A DNA stretch of 64,000 nucleotides, from assembly GCA_028571685.1 (NCBI GenBank), contig CM053141.1, positions 69,363,833 through 69,427,832 on the forward strand. The letters run 5' to 3'. Each line of letters begins with the position of its first letter. Position 1 is the first letter of the stretch. The DNA is from Heterohyrax brucei (Eukaryota > Chordata > Mammalia > Hyracoidea > Procaviidae). The notes beneath the pieces are model-generated. The model was not told the DNA's origin. It did not search any database and worked only from the letters and a program-made list of their open reading frames with translations. Shown piece after piece: positions 11,230 through 25,269 of this stretch. The translations under genes were made by a program, and so were the position numbers.

Positions 11230-13850
11230 GGATAAGTGATCAAACATTTTCAGGGAAAAAGAATGGGTTTGGCATTTCTATTTCCATATTATTTTTCTTC
11301 CTGTGGTACCAGGGACCAGAGTCTGGTTTTTCTGCAACCTCCTCTCCTGATGGACTGGTCCCCTGGGGTGACTTTTTTCTCTGCTGGGTATCTCCGGCAA
11401 GTAGGGTAAATCGTAGTCTTTTTATTCCAAATTCACTCCCTTTCTGTTCTTTGCTCCATGAGAGGAACATGCTGGTTTCTGGCAAGGCAAGTCCTCTGCT
11501 TTTCGCTGTTTATTGCAGGGCAAGTCCTCTGGCTTTTCTTTCTGGGTGTACGGTGCAGTTGAGCCAGCTTTGTGTGTGTGTGTGTATGTATCCGTGTCTG
11601 TGTGTGTCTGTGTTGTAACACGGTAGCCTGGGATACTGCTTGCTAAGCTCATTTTAATTAAGAACAGACTATGTGTGTTTAATAAGATATAATGGAATCT
11701 TGGGACTTCCTGTTCTTTCTTATGACAAGGTTTGACACTTTTCAGATACAAACCCCTTTGTAATCTAGGTATAAAAAACTCTGGAATTGTAACCCAGGCA
11801 CAACAGTCTAGGAGAAATGATTCTCACTGTTCCCCAGATTTGTATGCTTATTTGTTAATAACGCCTGCTTGAACCCTTCCCCATCTCCGTGTTTGGCTGC
11901 AGTGGCAAGTGGAACAAACTTTCTTTGTTTTGGCAACATTTCTGGTAACCACAGCAGGACTATGGAGGATCTCTCTAGTAACTTTTGCTCAGGGTTGAGC
12001 TGACTCCTCTCTCCTCCTCTTTCTTGCTGCACTTCTGAAAACCCTCAGTGAACAGGCGAATACATAGTAGAGCAATTGAGCAACTATGACTAGGCCTACT
12101 CCCTGGTGAAGTCCAAAGTCCTGGCTTCCAACGTTACTCCAGTAAGTCTGGCTGAGACAGGTGAACATATCTATATGTTCCACTCAAAGGCTGAGGATAA
12201 AGCCCATAAAAATATTTGAAGGCACAGGTAGGGCATGTAAGAGCCAATAGAGCACCTGCTGCCAGAAGACTCCTGTGACTGGATAAGAGGGTACACAGAA
12301 TGGACAAGGAAAGAGTCCGCTTGCCATAAGACAAATTCCATTCAATGTGAGGAACATATTGGTCCAAGCAAAACACCCTCCTTAGACCTCTGTTTTCCTC
12401 AAACAAGTTGGATTCCTTGGCCTCCTCTCCTTTTCCTCCTTTCTTCTTTTGCTTAGCCCAAGGCAGAGGGAACTTGTTTAGAGGGACCATTGTTGACTGC
12501 CCAGATAGACAGGACTGGAGGTGTGGTTTCCAAATACTCTATGCACCGCTGCCAAGAATCTTTTACCTTGGGACTTTCGCAGGCCACTGATCCATGTCCA
12601 CCGTGGTTTCACAAATCTAAAAAGGTTCCAGTGCTTTAGTCTCGTTGTGTGCAGAGAACACACGTTCTCATCAGGATTCAAATTTCTGTCTCAGTTAAGT
12701 AAGGAACTCTTGTTTCAGCTGAAAGTTTCCTCTGTATACTTTGTAATATGGGAAATAAGTCCTCTGTTCCAAAAAAAAAAGTCCACTGGAGCAGATTCTG
12801 TCTGATGGTCTCAGTATGGGTTCCCACCTATGACTGAAGCTGTGTGTGGGTATCTAGTAAAGTGAGGCTGTATACATGTCTGATAAAGTAAAGCTACACA
12901 TTTACCTGTAAACTGAGGTCTCCTGTATATGTTTGATAAGATAAATGCACTTATAGTCTGGTTTTGTGTTTGCATTTGTGAGCTTTTAGAAACAGCTTTT
13001 TCATTGTTGTACTTACACAGATTTATAATACTCTCTGAAAAGTGTCTGACTCCCATCAAAACTTTACAAGTTTGGCCTGAGGCCACATATTCAGCCAATT
13101 CAACCTCAGAATACATGTGGATATATTTGTTTTATTTTCCACCCCAGTGCTGTCTTATTCAACATCTGTTTTTGTAAAACAATCTGTACCTGTTAAGTGT
13201 CTTACATCTTTTCATTGCCAATGCATCCGACCCCCTCAACCAGTCTAATTTTAAGGTATTTCTTGTTTTAATTCTTTGAGACAAACTTACTTGGCAGGTC
13301 AAAAAAAGTCTTTCGTGCTCAGATCCTCCTAAATAAGGGCGGAGGAAAATATTGCTTGAGCTAAAATAGATAAGGAAGCCAAATTTGAAGTAGATCCAGA
13401 CATACTGTCACTGGGCTAAAAAAAAAAAAAAAAACAAAAACTGACTTTTACAAACCTTGGTCAAAGGGAAAGTTCAGTCTTAAAGAAAAGTAACAATTCC
13501 AGAACAGTAAAAGTAATCTTTTGCCTTCCAGGAAAAAACAGAGGGGCAGGACACAATCAGCCTCAAAAGCTACAGCTCCAGAGAGACTTTTGAAAAAACT
13601 CTTTATAATTGGGTGGAGATGTTTTTAAGACAGAAAGCATATGAGAACTGTTAATTTAATTATGAGAAATTGGGTGAATCCAAATCTTAAGCACAGCAAC
13701 CAAGTTCTCTTCATAGAAGGGCAACACTGAGACATATCTGAAATGGCCTGGAGGGGTGCTTCAGCCCATGCAAGAGATTTAGAGATATGGGATTTCCAAA
13801 GCCAGCTGATGGAAACTTTGTTAGATAAATTACACTGGGCTTAAAAATGT
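11230..13850. mobile_element. Degenerate retroelement-like interior, left part (fossil)
   Basis: Moderately GC-rich, with many broken open frames on both strands, between the LTR-like repeat and the L1. The part 11740-11960 looks like the end of a separate LTR. A TG-rich simple repeat lies at 11568-11616. I cannot assign a family or any gene; it is old and broken many times. Confidence 0.35.
11568..11616. repeat. TG-rich microsatellite
   Basis: Imperfect TG run broken by TATG, TCCG and TCTG units. The minus-strand open frame with a THTHTH stretch comes from this repeat. Confidence 0.85.
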
Positions 13851-16800
13851 TTATGTGGGGGTGGGGTCAAGACAGCAGACTATACAAACGTCTCCTTAAT
13901 TCCCTATGAAAAATAAGGCCAAGACTGATAACTGAATGGAGCTTTCTGGACATCTAGTGAGCCACAGGACATGGCATAGGGCTGTCGGTTTGGAGTACAT
14001 GCCACTAAATGGGAAACTTCCTTTCTTGTGCTGAGCTCTGCTTATGCTGAATGGCGAGGTGACACAGTCCAATGGTACTGGCATTTTGAACTTTTTTTTC
14101 TTTTTCTTGGCCAGGAAGTGGGGGATGTACATGAGTAGACAGCTACACTGGGCCAAAGTTCTGAACTAAACAGTATGGGCTACAGTGGAGAGTCAGTGTG
14201 TGAAATAACCACATTTTGAGAGCACAGCGGTGGACTAGGGCACCGCAGCCCCTCCACCTTCCCTTTTACGAGCTTCGCCATAGATTCGGCTCTTGTACAG
14301 CACAACAGGTAACGTCTGGCTGAGAGGTGCAGTTACCCTAATGGAGGCCTCAGCAGGGGCTAAATCCCAGGCTTGGAGGAAGTGCCACTCCAGGGAGCAC
14401 TTTTCGAGCAGAAAGGCTGTGTTTCAGTGTTACCTCAAGACCCTCAAGGCTGACAACACCAACACAGCCTCTCTCTACTCTGAAACACACCATAGCTTCT
14501 AGGGACGGCTGAAGAGATGTCTCCACTGTCACCTGGAAGGGGGAGCTTGCCACACCTAACAGCCTGACTGATTTGGGAAGTGGTCAGGTAGCCTTTAGCT
14601 TTCTAAAATAAGACTACCTAGAGAAATAACTACTACATAGCATGACTGAATCTCTTCTAGCCTTTACTAACCCACATCATGGTTGGCTGACGGCTCCACA
14701 GTGACTTCATAAGTAGAGTGGTGTCTTTCCAGCCAGGAGGCGGAAACTGCCACCCCAGAGTCCACTGTAGCCAGTCACTAGAGTACAAAGAGGTACCTAG
14801 TGACTAACTCCTTCCTCAAAACTATGCCTCAGCTCCTGTTTGGGCAACACCAGAGAAACTTAAACACCTCTAGACATCCCATAATCAACAAACCATTGTT
14901 GGACATTTAAAGAAACATCTGACCATGATTCCAGAGAAATCCCAAAATAAAGAATCAAAAAGCTTCCCAGATGAAGAAGGCTTTCTGAAACTATTGGAGG
15001 CCAAGTACAAAAGGATTACACATATAGCCCTCCTAGAGATTAATGAAAATGCAGAACAAAATGAAAATAAGTACACTATTCAAACACATGGGACATCTAA
15101 CATTCTGAAATCAGACAGATCAATAACAAAGTTACAGAATTGGACAATACAATTCAAAGCAAAAAGAGCAGACTTCACAAATTGAAAATAAGACTAAGTG
15201 ACCTTGAAGATAGTTACAACACCAGCATTTATGAGAAAAAATATCATAAAGAAATAATAAAAATGAAGTAGCATTAAGAAATACGTGGGACTCTATTAAC
15301 AGGAATAATCTACAATTAACTGGAGTGCCTGAACATGGATAGATGGATAGCTGAAAACACAGACTATTTTTGTTGAGTTGCTGCAGAAAATTTCCCTGAA
15401 ATTATGAAAGATGACAACACAGATATCTAAGAGATGTATCAAATACCACATAAAACTGACCCCAAAAGAAAGACACCAAGACATATTATAATCAAGTTTA
15501 AAACGTGAAACATAAAGAGAAATTCTTAAAGTCAGCGAGACTCAAAGCAAAGCTAACATTCAGAAGGAATCCCTGTAGGCTTTCATCTGAGTTCCTAGCA
15601 GAAACAATGTTCGCACGGAGGCAGTGTGATGACACAGTCAAAGCCCTGAAAGAAACTTTCAACCATGAATTATACATCCTTCAAAACTATCTTTCAAATA
15701 CGAAGATGAAATTCATTTGCAGATAAACAGAAATTTAGAGACTTTGTAAAAACCAAACCAAAACTATAAGAAATATTGAAAGAAATTCTTTGCTTAGAAA
15801 AACAAAACCATTAAGTGTATATTTAAGGAGGCAATGCAGGACACAACATCCAGAAACCTACTGAGTTAGGGAAGGCACAGTTAAATCAAAGCTACAACAT
15901 TAAAAGGCAACCAGTGATCATATCATGAAAACTTATGATACCATCACCTTAAAAATAGGGATATACTACAGTAGTTACATTCATTTCAGATGGAGATGAA
16001 GATAATAAGATATGTAGAACGTAACACTGGATTTAAACTCAGAATATTTAAGGAGATCATAAAGGAAGCTACAAAGCCCAGTAACAATGAAACACTTCAA
16101 AATAAGAACTGTAACACAGCCAGCCTCAAAAATCACACAACTAACACTGAAAAACATGAAAAGTCAATCAATAAAGAATGGCCCAAAACAGAATATTGAG
16201 AGCAACAGAGAAAACACCAACACAAAAATAAATACATCAAAATGACAGCACTAAACACATACCTATCAATAATTACACTGAATGTAAATGGTATGAATTC
16301 TCCAGGAAAGAGACAATGAGTGACATCATGGATCAAAAGACACGACCCATCTATATGTTGCTTATAAGAAACATACTTAGACTTAAAGATATGAACAAAC
16401 TGAAAATTAAAGGATGGAAGAATATATGCCAAACTAAAAACATACAAAGAAGACCAGGTGTGGCAAAACTAATATCAGATACAATAGATTTTAACATAAA
16501 GCTGATCATTGTGGACAAGGATGGGCACTACTGCTAAAAGGCTGAATACACAAGCAGGACTTAACAACATTAAATATTTATGCACTCAATACTAGAGCAT
16601 CTAAGTACATTGAAGAAACACTGCGAAGCCAAGTGCCGTCCAGTCAAAAATGAGATAGATCACTCCACAATAACAGTGGGAGACTTCACCACTCCACTTT
16701 TGATACTGGACAGATCTTCTAGAAAAAAAGCTCAGTAAGGACACAGAAGATCTTAGTGATACAATTAACCAACTAGACTTCATCGACATACATAGAACTT

Positions 16801-19800
16801 TCTATCCAACAGCAGACAACTATACCTCCTTTTCCAGAGCACGTGAAACATTTCCCGGAATAGATCACGTGTTAGGACATAATGCAAATCTCAACAAAAT
16901 TCGTATCACGGAAATACTGCAAAGCATCTTCTCAAACCATAACGGTGTAAAAGTTGAAATCAATAGCAGAAAAAACACTGATACAAATTGTAACTCATTG
17001 AACCTGAACAACATCTTGCTAAAAAAGCCATGGGTTATAGAAGAAATCAAGGATGAAATAAAGAAATTTACGGATTCACATGGGAATGAAAACACTTCTT
17101 ACCAGAACCTATGGGATATAGCTAAAGCAATGCTCAGGGGTCAGTTTATCTCTATAAATGCACACATCTAGAAGTAAGAAAGAACTCAAACCAAAGAACT
17201 AACCCTACAGCTTGAACAAGTAGAGAGGAAGCAACAAAGGAACGCCTCAGGCCCTAGAACAAAACAGATCATAAAGATTAGAGCAGAACTAAACAAATCA
17301 GAGAATAGAAGAACAATTGAAAACACTGAAAAGACCAAAGGCTGGATTTTTTAAAAGAACAACAAAACTGACAAACCACTGGCTAAGCTTACTAAAGAAA
17401 AACAGGAAAGGACACAATAACCCAAATATGAAAGGAGATGGGAGTTGTCATCACAGATCCAACAGAAATCAAGAATATCATAACAGAATACTACAAAATA
17501 TGGTACTCCAACTAATTTGAAAACATAGAGGAAACGAACAAATTCCTAGATTCTTATCACCTCTCAAAATGATGACAAGGTGAAGTACAACTTAATAAAC
17601 CCATCAGAGAGGAAGAGATTGAAAAAGTCATCCAAAAACTACCACCCAAAAAAAGCCCTAGCACAGACGACTTCACCGCAGAATTCTACCAAACTTTTAG
17701 AGAAGAGTTATTTCCAATACTACTGAGACTATTTGATAGAAGTAGTCTATTTCATACAATGGGACAGAATACTCCCAAATTCATTCTATGAAACCAGCAT
17801 AACCCTGGTATCAAAGCCAGGGAAAGACCCAACAAAAAAGAACTACAGACCAGTATCACACATGAATCTAGATGCAAAAATCTTCAACAAGATACCAATA
17901 GAATACAACAACATATCAAAAAAATAATTCATTATGACGAAGTGGGATTCATATCAGGGCTGCAAGGCTAGTTCAACATCTGAAATTAATGTGATCAACT
18001 ACATAAATAACACAAAAGACAAGAATCATTTCATTTTGTCTACTGATGCAGAAAAGGCATTTGATAAGGTCCAACACCCACTCATGCTAAAAACTCTCAG
18101 CAAAAGAGGAACAGATGGCAAATTCCTCTATGCAATAAGCGGCCATTTATACAAAGCCAACTGCCTACATCATCCTGAATCCAGAGAGACTGAAACACTT
18201 CCCCTTAAGACCAGGAACTAGACAAGGATGTCTGCTCTCACCTCTCCGATTCAACACTGTACTAGAAGTTCTAGCCAGAGCAACTAGATAAAACCAAGAA
18301 ATAAAGGGCATCTGTATCAGCAAAGAAGTAAAAATCTCCCTGTTTGCAGATGATGTGATTGTGTATGCAGAGAATCCTAAAGAATCCTTAAGTAAACTAC
18401 TTAAACTGATAGAAGAGTTCAGCAAAGTGTCAGGACACAAGAAAAACATACGTAAATCAGTAGGATTCATTTACACCAAAGATGAGATTATTAAAGAAGA
18501 AATCACCAAATCAATACCACTTACTGTAGCCCCCAAGGAGACAAAATATCTAAGAACAAATATAACCAGAGAACTATGAGACCTGTACACAGAGAATTAC
18601 AAGAACTTACTGCAAGAAACCAAAAGAGACTTACATTAATGAAGAAACCTACCCTGCTCATGGATAAGAAGACTTAACATTGTGAAAATGTCTATTTTAC
18701 CCAAACTAATATACTTATATAATGAAATCAAAACAAATTCCTGTGACATTTTTTAATGAGATGGAGAAAACAAATCACCAACTTTGTTCGGAAAGGGAAG
18801 AAACCCCAGATGAGAAAACCCTACTGAAGAAGAACACACGGGGAGGCCTCTTACTACCTGACTTTAGAACCTATTACACTGCCACACTGGTCAAAACAGC
18901 CTAAAAGAGACAAATAGACCAATGGTACTAAAAGAGACAACTGGACCAATGCAACAGACTTGAGATCCCAGAGATGCCACCATCCTGCTATGACGAGTTG
19001 ATATTCGACAAAGGCCCTAAGACATTAAACTGGGGTAAAAGCAATCTCTTCAACAAGTGGTGCTGGCAAAATTGGATATCCATATGCAAAAAATTTAAAT
19101 GAGATCCATATCTCACACCTTATACAAAAACCAACTCAAATTGGATAAAAGACCTAAAAAGACCTACATATCTAATCTAAAACAATAAAGCTCATCCAAG
19201 AAAAAATGGGACCAACAATGGAAGTTTTAATACACAACACAGACATACTTCAAAATCTGACAAAGCACAATCAACAGAAAATAGACAAATGGGAACTACT
19301 AAGAATCAAACACTTTTCCTCATCCAAAGACTTTATCAAAAGAATTAAAAGACCACCTACAGATTGAGAAAAAATATTTCAACATCTGATCTCCATAATC
19401 TACAAGGTACTATAAAATATCAATAAGAAAAAGATAAATAATCCAACTGAGCGATGGGCAAAGGAAATGGACAGGCACTTCTCTAAAGAGGATATGCAGG
19501 CATCCAGAAAACACATACAGAAATGCTCACAATCACAATCACAATTCAAACCAAAACTACAATGAGATAACCACCTGACCCCAACAAGGTTGACCATTAA
19601 CCAGAAAACGTGAAACAACAAATGCTGGAAAGCCTGTGGAGAAATAAGAACTCTCCTACACTGTTGGTGGGAATGTAAAATAGTGCAACCTCTCTGTAAA
19701 GCAATCTGGTGCTTCCTTAAAAAGCTGGAAATAGATATACTATTTGACCCAGTAAATTCACTGCTTGGAATATATTCTGAAGAATCAAGGCCATTCACAC

Positions 19801-21011
19801 CAGCAAATAAGTGCACGCAAATGTTTATCACAGCACAGTCCACAACAGCAAAAAAAATGCAATCAACCCAGATGCCCAATAAGACAGGAATGGATAGGTA
19901 AGCTTATATATACTCTGCAGAACACTATGCTATGATAAAGAACAACGATGATTTTAGGAAGCATCTCATAACCTGGTTTCAATTGGAGGACATTCTGTTG
20001 AGCGAAAGTAGTCAGCAGCAAAAGGACAAATATTGTATGGGACACCTACGATAAGAACTTAAAAGTAGACTCATGCATAGAAGAAAAGACTCTTTGACGG
20101 CTGCAAGGGTGGGGAGGGAAGGAGGGCAAAGGTCGGGCATAGATTAGTTGATAAGCAATTTGATTGGGTGAAATCTGTGACAGCACACATTAGAAAGACG
20201 ATCATTTCTAACTGGACTTAAACATAACATGATTACTCCTGCCATCTTAACCCCATACTGGAAGGGTGCAGTAGGTGGGGCAAGGGTCTGGGGACCATGC
20301 TCTCAGGGGACACCAAGGCCAACTGGCATAACTAGCATTCTGCTAAGAAAGTCTTCTGTACCCCACATTGGTGAGTGAGGTACACCAAATGGTCCCAGCA
20401 CAGCAAGAACGGATGATCACCAAAGGCCAAAACAACACTGGGGTAAGAAAACCCAGAAGACAGAGAGACCCACATGAATGGGTGACTACATCAACACGTG
20501 ACTGGAAGAACCAGATGGTGCTTGGCCACCAACAGTGATAGCCATGATGGAACTCACAAAGTTGAGTCTCACTGGCAGCACAAGAATAAAAAGGGGTGCA
20601 CCCTGAGATCTCCATTAAAAGACTACAACTGATGGTCCCAAGGCCTTGGGGTTCTCCTGCAAGCATGGCCCTCAGCCCTGATGCTGCCCCTGTCCATAAA
20701 TCATAATGGAAGTCAACTTTTTGGACAGGAATGGATGGACCTTGGTGACACAGAGTGACTATATCGTGTGTGCACTTTATGGTTTCATGCCATCTACAGG
20801 ATATCATCCTGCTGAACTCTTACTGGAAGTGGAGGAGAGGGTGGAAAGGAGGGTCAGGAGATCATTAGGAGGATATAACATGTATACAATGGAGAGGAGG
20901 CGTGTGCTGTCATTGGACATAGAGAGCAATGGCAGCTGCACATAGGCAGACATGCAAATTTATATGGGATTATACATTTTGACTCAATCATAATAAAAAT
21001 AAATAAATAAA
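13851..21011 (+). mobile_element. Near full-length afrotherian L1 LINE (broken)
   Basis: Starts near 'gtgggggtggggtcaagaca', as L1 5' UTRs do. ORF1 remains at 14925-16000 (MIPEKSQNKESKSFPDEEGF, coiled-coil-like). ORF2 runs from about 16240 ('ccatcaataattacactgaatg'-type start) through an endonuclease remnant, an RT block DAEKAFDKVQHPLML at 18040, and the active site LFADDVIVYAE at about 18340 (FADD present), to about 20050. The 3' UTR is 20050-20990, then an A-rich tail. Both ORFs are interrupted by many stops and frameshifts, so it is inactive. It sits inside the degenerate LTR-element region. Confidence 0.9.
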
Positions 21012-21015
21012 AAGA

Positions 21016-21835
21016 AACAGGTAAATAACCCAATGAAGCAAGGGGCAAAGGAGATGGACAGACATTTCACTAAAGAGGACATTTAGGCAGCCAAAAAACA
21101 CATGAGGAAATGCTCACGATCATCAGCTATTAAAGAAATTCAAATCAAACAACAATGAGATACCACCTCATCCCAACAAGATCAGCCATGATCCAAAACA
21201 CACAAAACGGCAAATGCTGGAGAGGCTGTGGAGAGATGGGAACTTTCCTACACTGCTGGTGGGACTGTAAAATGGTAAAACCTCTTTGGAAAGCAATCTG
21301 ACACTTCCTTAAAAAGATGGAAATAGATACATCATTTGATCCAGTAACCCCACTGCTCGGAACATATCCTACAGAGTCAAGGACAGTCACATGAATAGAC
21401 ACATGCACACGAATGTTTCCTGCAGCACATTCCACAACAGCAAAAAGATGGAATCAACCCAGATGCCCAACAACAGATGAATGGATAAACACACTATGGT
21501 ACATACACTCAGTGGAACACAATGCAGTGATACCAAACAAGGAGGATTTGAGGAAGCATCTCATAACCTGATTTCAAGTAGAAGACATTATGTTGAGTTA
21601 AATCAGTCAGTGGCACAAGGACAAATACTGTATGAGACCCCTACTATAAGGACATAAAAACAGACTCACTTACAGAAGACTCTTTGATGGCTGCACGGGA
21701 GGAGAGGGAGGGAGAGGGCTGGTAGAGACACAGAGAACATGACAAGCTGATATGCCTCGATCTCAAAGGTATGCCCACGACCTCAAGATATAGAAGGACT
21801 GGAGCCATACCTCCTGACAGAGCCCAGGAGGCTTC
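21016..21835 (+). mobile_element. Second L1 3' fragment directly behind the first
   Basis: Begins 'gtaaataacccaatgaagc' and repeats the ORF2 C-terminal sequence also found at 19430-20050 ('aatgctggagaggctgtgga', 'cagatgcccaacaacagatg'), with the start of the 3' UTR. It is either an independent truncated copy or the remainder of an older L1 split by a later one; the abutting tail of the first copy allows both readings. Confidence 0.8.
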
Positions 21836-21839
21836 CACT

Positions 21840-22095
21840 TAGGATGTGAAGAGGGAAACCAATACCTAGGGTCTAGTGGACAGGGTCATTGTAAAAATTT
21901 CTCAAAGGAAGGAAAATTCTTTTACTTATTTGTAATGGAAATGGCTAATATGTGCCTGTCCAGTATTTTCAAAGCAGATAATTTGTATTCTAGATTTTAC
22001 AGCTAAAGAGGAAGTTCTGGACCTTGGACTTGGACTTTAAGACTTTTGATGTCATGGGGTAAATGTTTTACATGCTGCAACACTGTAATTCTTTA
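21840..22095 (+). mobile_element. MaLR-like internal-region fragment (fossil)
   Basis: Resembles the 3' end of the internal region of the MaLR-like element at 40.96-41.16 kb: 'aatggaaatggctaatatg', 'ttgtattctagattttaca', 'gacttttgatgtcatgggg'. No matching LTR follows clearly. Confidence 0.5.
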
Positions 22096-24145
22096 GAAAA
22101 CAAAGGGTATGGTATCATGGATATATTATTTTATTAAATCCAACATCATCAGAGCCAATACCTTGGGACAAATTATTTGTCTGTGCATTTATTTTTATAC
22201 CATATAGACATTTACAGACTTAATAATCTTGGTATACCCTGACTACATGATATTGTATCCCAGGATTATTATGTATGGTGTCTAATGTTCCACAAAAATA
22301 CACATAACGACTGTGTTTATCTGCTTATAATTAACTTCTGTCACAGTTAAAAAGATCTGTGTTAACTGATCATGGTCACAGAAAGTTTCTGTCATCTTAC
22401 AGTTTTTGCTGATTCACCAATGTATGTCAACAGAGATTTTAGTAAGTCCTGTTTTCTGGGTACAGGAAATCATTTTCCTCTCTCCTAAAATTATTTAATA
22501 GCTTTGGGTTGTTACAATTCCCCAATTAGAAATTCCTGTGGATAAACACAACAGAGTTGTAAATATCATAACCAAGGAAGTGTCTAAAATTTGGGCTGTG
22601 ATTTTACAAGTTAAAATCATGTTAGGTTTCCTATTCTATCAATAGAAGTTTAACCCTTGACAGACAAATGTTGCAGTTTGTATATTAATTTAAAATCTGA
22701 GATTTTAGAGAAGAATTTGCCATTGAGGCTCATGAAAGGTTACTGATGCCATACATAAATGCCTCAATGTCTTCCCTCAGACACCCTGTGTCATAGCTTT
22801 GTTGGGTATTTCAGGCAACTGGCTTAATATTGTTAATGTTGTCTACTTCCTAGTTTATTACGTAGCAGCTGGCCTCTTAAAAACCTGATGGTGTTCAATT
22901 ACTATTTATTGAACACTTTTAGTGTTTTCTAGTGGGATATGTAATTCTAAGGTCTGGATTTCTGGCATCTGTAGAAATTACAGGGCCCACAAAAGCTACT
23001 GCCTTTGGAAAAAACTGGTTCCCCAAGCCACATTAAATCAAATAATGGTCCAGAAAAATCAGTCTACTATTTCACTTTGGACACTCTTAGAAAAGCCATT
23101 TTGGCCATGCATTTTGTGTCTTGGTCCATACTAGACATAAGACAAATTACATAAGCTAGAGACAGAATCTCAGTCCACACTCCCAGTTGATGAAAGAGAC
23201 ACTTAAGGTATTCTAATACTAGAGACTTTGGCAGCGAGGAAAAAAAAAAGTCCAGTTGCGGCTATAGCCCTACACGGTCCACCTCAAAGTTAACCCAGTT
23301 AGCCTCCAGACACCAGGACTTGAATTACCTCACGAGTCAGTCAATATGGACCCCGATTATTACCGGTGCTGCCAAGAATGAGGCCACTGAACGGCAGTGT
23401 CCTGGATTCCCTAAAACAGGATATTTAGTAGACTTCCCACCCTCAAAAGGGCCCAATTAGACAGACCCTCCTGGACTCCCTCAAAGGAGGAGAAACTGAC
23501 CTCTGCTGGGAAGCCCCAAGACTCATCTGCTTCCTGACCACACATCAGCAATCTCCATGGGACAGCCAAGGGCTACACTTTGACGTGGACTTGGAAAGTA
23601 AGAAAATTAGACTTGTCTTAGACAAGATAGCCACCTTCTCTACCTTAAATTACCCAATGGGCCCCATTCTCCATGCAGGACTGTGTGAAGTTTAAGTTTT
23701 ACTCTTATGTCTTAAGTTTGTTCCTATGTCTGATAACACCTAATAAAGCCACAGTTTAAAAAAACTCCTTTTCATTTGTCCCTGAATGCCCTATTAAGCA
23801 GCTGGGACAAAAAATTACTGACTGGAATACAGGCAAGACTTAAAATTGGCTGTATTTTTTATTTGTGGATATAGAAAAATAGTCTGGTTCCATGAAGGGT
23901 TTAGGGACACTGCCACACTAAGTACTTGAGCTGTGCTCTTTTAAACCAGGTTGTCCTTCCCACATGTGCAGTTCTGCTGAGTCAGGTTTTGAAATCCTGG
24001 AAACAACTGACTCCACACTACTCTCTGGAGGTGCCTGAGTTGGTCCCCTTTACCATTCAGGTTAGTGGGAGACAGCTGTCTACAAACGGATTGAGTTTCT
24101 ACATTCCTGGGCCATTCTCCTCTTGTTTACTATTATAATCATCCT
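22096..24145. mobile_element. Degenerate retroelement-like interior, right part (fossil)
   Basis: No intact frame. Parts near 23200-23700 have a higher GC content than the intron around them. It lies between the L1 block and the right LTR-like repeats. Assignment to an endogenous retrovirus is inferred from position only. Confidence 0.3.
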
Positions 24146-24147
24146 GT

Positions 24148-24590
24148 TGAAATGAGGCATAAGTGACTCCATTTTGAGGAAGGGCGCAGTAAAAATTCAA
24201 GGTATTAAAGAAAGCCCCAGGAAACAACGTAATAGCAGAAAATACCATAGAGTAATCTCACCTTTGTCTTACAAAACATCTGTCACAAGACAAAGCCTGG
24301 GGACAGCTCTGCCAAGTGACCCTTAGACCTTGACCACATTTTACAACTAACAGGAATTCCAGGTGGCCTTAAGCAATCAATGTAAAAGTCAGTTACCCCT
24401 CCCTGCTTTGTAATCTCATGACTTAAATACTGGGTGCTGAGGAAGCTCGGGGTTGCCCCCTGCTCTGCGTAGTTTGGGGTGCATCCCTGGTGCATCAGTC
24501 TTTTTCTTATTGGGCACAGTTTTTAATAAAACATAACTTTAATAAAAGGAAACTGTGTCGCGTCTTGAATCCCGGCCCCTAACGATCCTA
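24148..24590 (+). mobile_element. LTR-like sequence (ERV1-like ending, fossil)
   Basis: Starts TGTTGAAATGAGG and has a polyadenylation-like AATAAAACAT near 24525 followed by 'gtgtcgcgtcttgaatcccg', the usual look of a gammaretrovirus-type R/U5. It lies just inside the right member of the LTR-like pair. Family uncertain. Confidence 0.45.
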
Positions 24591-24859
24591 ATTTACATCT
24601 TTCAGCCTTGTATCCTAAAAATACTTACCAAGGGAATGGCCCAGAACCTACCAGCTAGAGGTTGTGTTTGTTCTTGACAATCACCCCTTGGAGTCAACAT
24701 ACTGTCAGGTCCAACAGGATGTGATAGCTTTTCACACTACAGTGGGGGTCTCCCCCGTGCTGGCAACCTTTACCCACCTCCTTCACCCCTACTCAGCAGA
24801 AAGTAGCCAGAATGGTCACGTGCCCTCTGCCCAAGACTGTAAAGTTAAAAACAACAGGG

Positions 24860-25210
24860 AGGAGTTAAAACTGGAAGCTGAGGAGCTAGGAGTGGGGGAC
24901 CTAAGATTGAGGGCCTGAGACACATTGTTTCAGGTAACCCCAACACACAGAGAAAGACATGACCTTCACATGCCACAAGCCCCAGGTGGTGATACTAAGG
25001 GTAGAGCTCTCAGAGGCACCACTATAGATTTAGTAAACTACAGGCAATGACGCCCTGAGAACAAAAATGCTGTGCGTCCTCTTTGCTGCAGCACAGAGGT
25101 AAAACCCTTGACCTCACCTCAAAGCTCCTGTCTCAGTGATTGGCTTTTTGCAGCAGGTAGCCAAACTCTGGGCTTTTCTACTAACAACAGGAAGTAAAAG
25201 AGGGAACCAT
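24860..25210 (+). mobile_element. LTR-like repeat, right copy of the pair (fossil)
   Basis: Direct repeat of 10440-11070, shorter by one internal block. See the left copy for shared stretches. The pair brackets the L1-bearing region. Confidence 0.5.
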
Positions 25211-25269
25211 GTGAATATCTGCAGGACAAGCAGGCCAGGCAGAGAGAATAAGTAACCATAACACCTTTT

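Noticed and set aside
19400-19879. 159-residue minus-strand open frame
   Set aside because: It is the antisense of the L1 ORF2 C-terminus and has a counterpart at 21145-21435.
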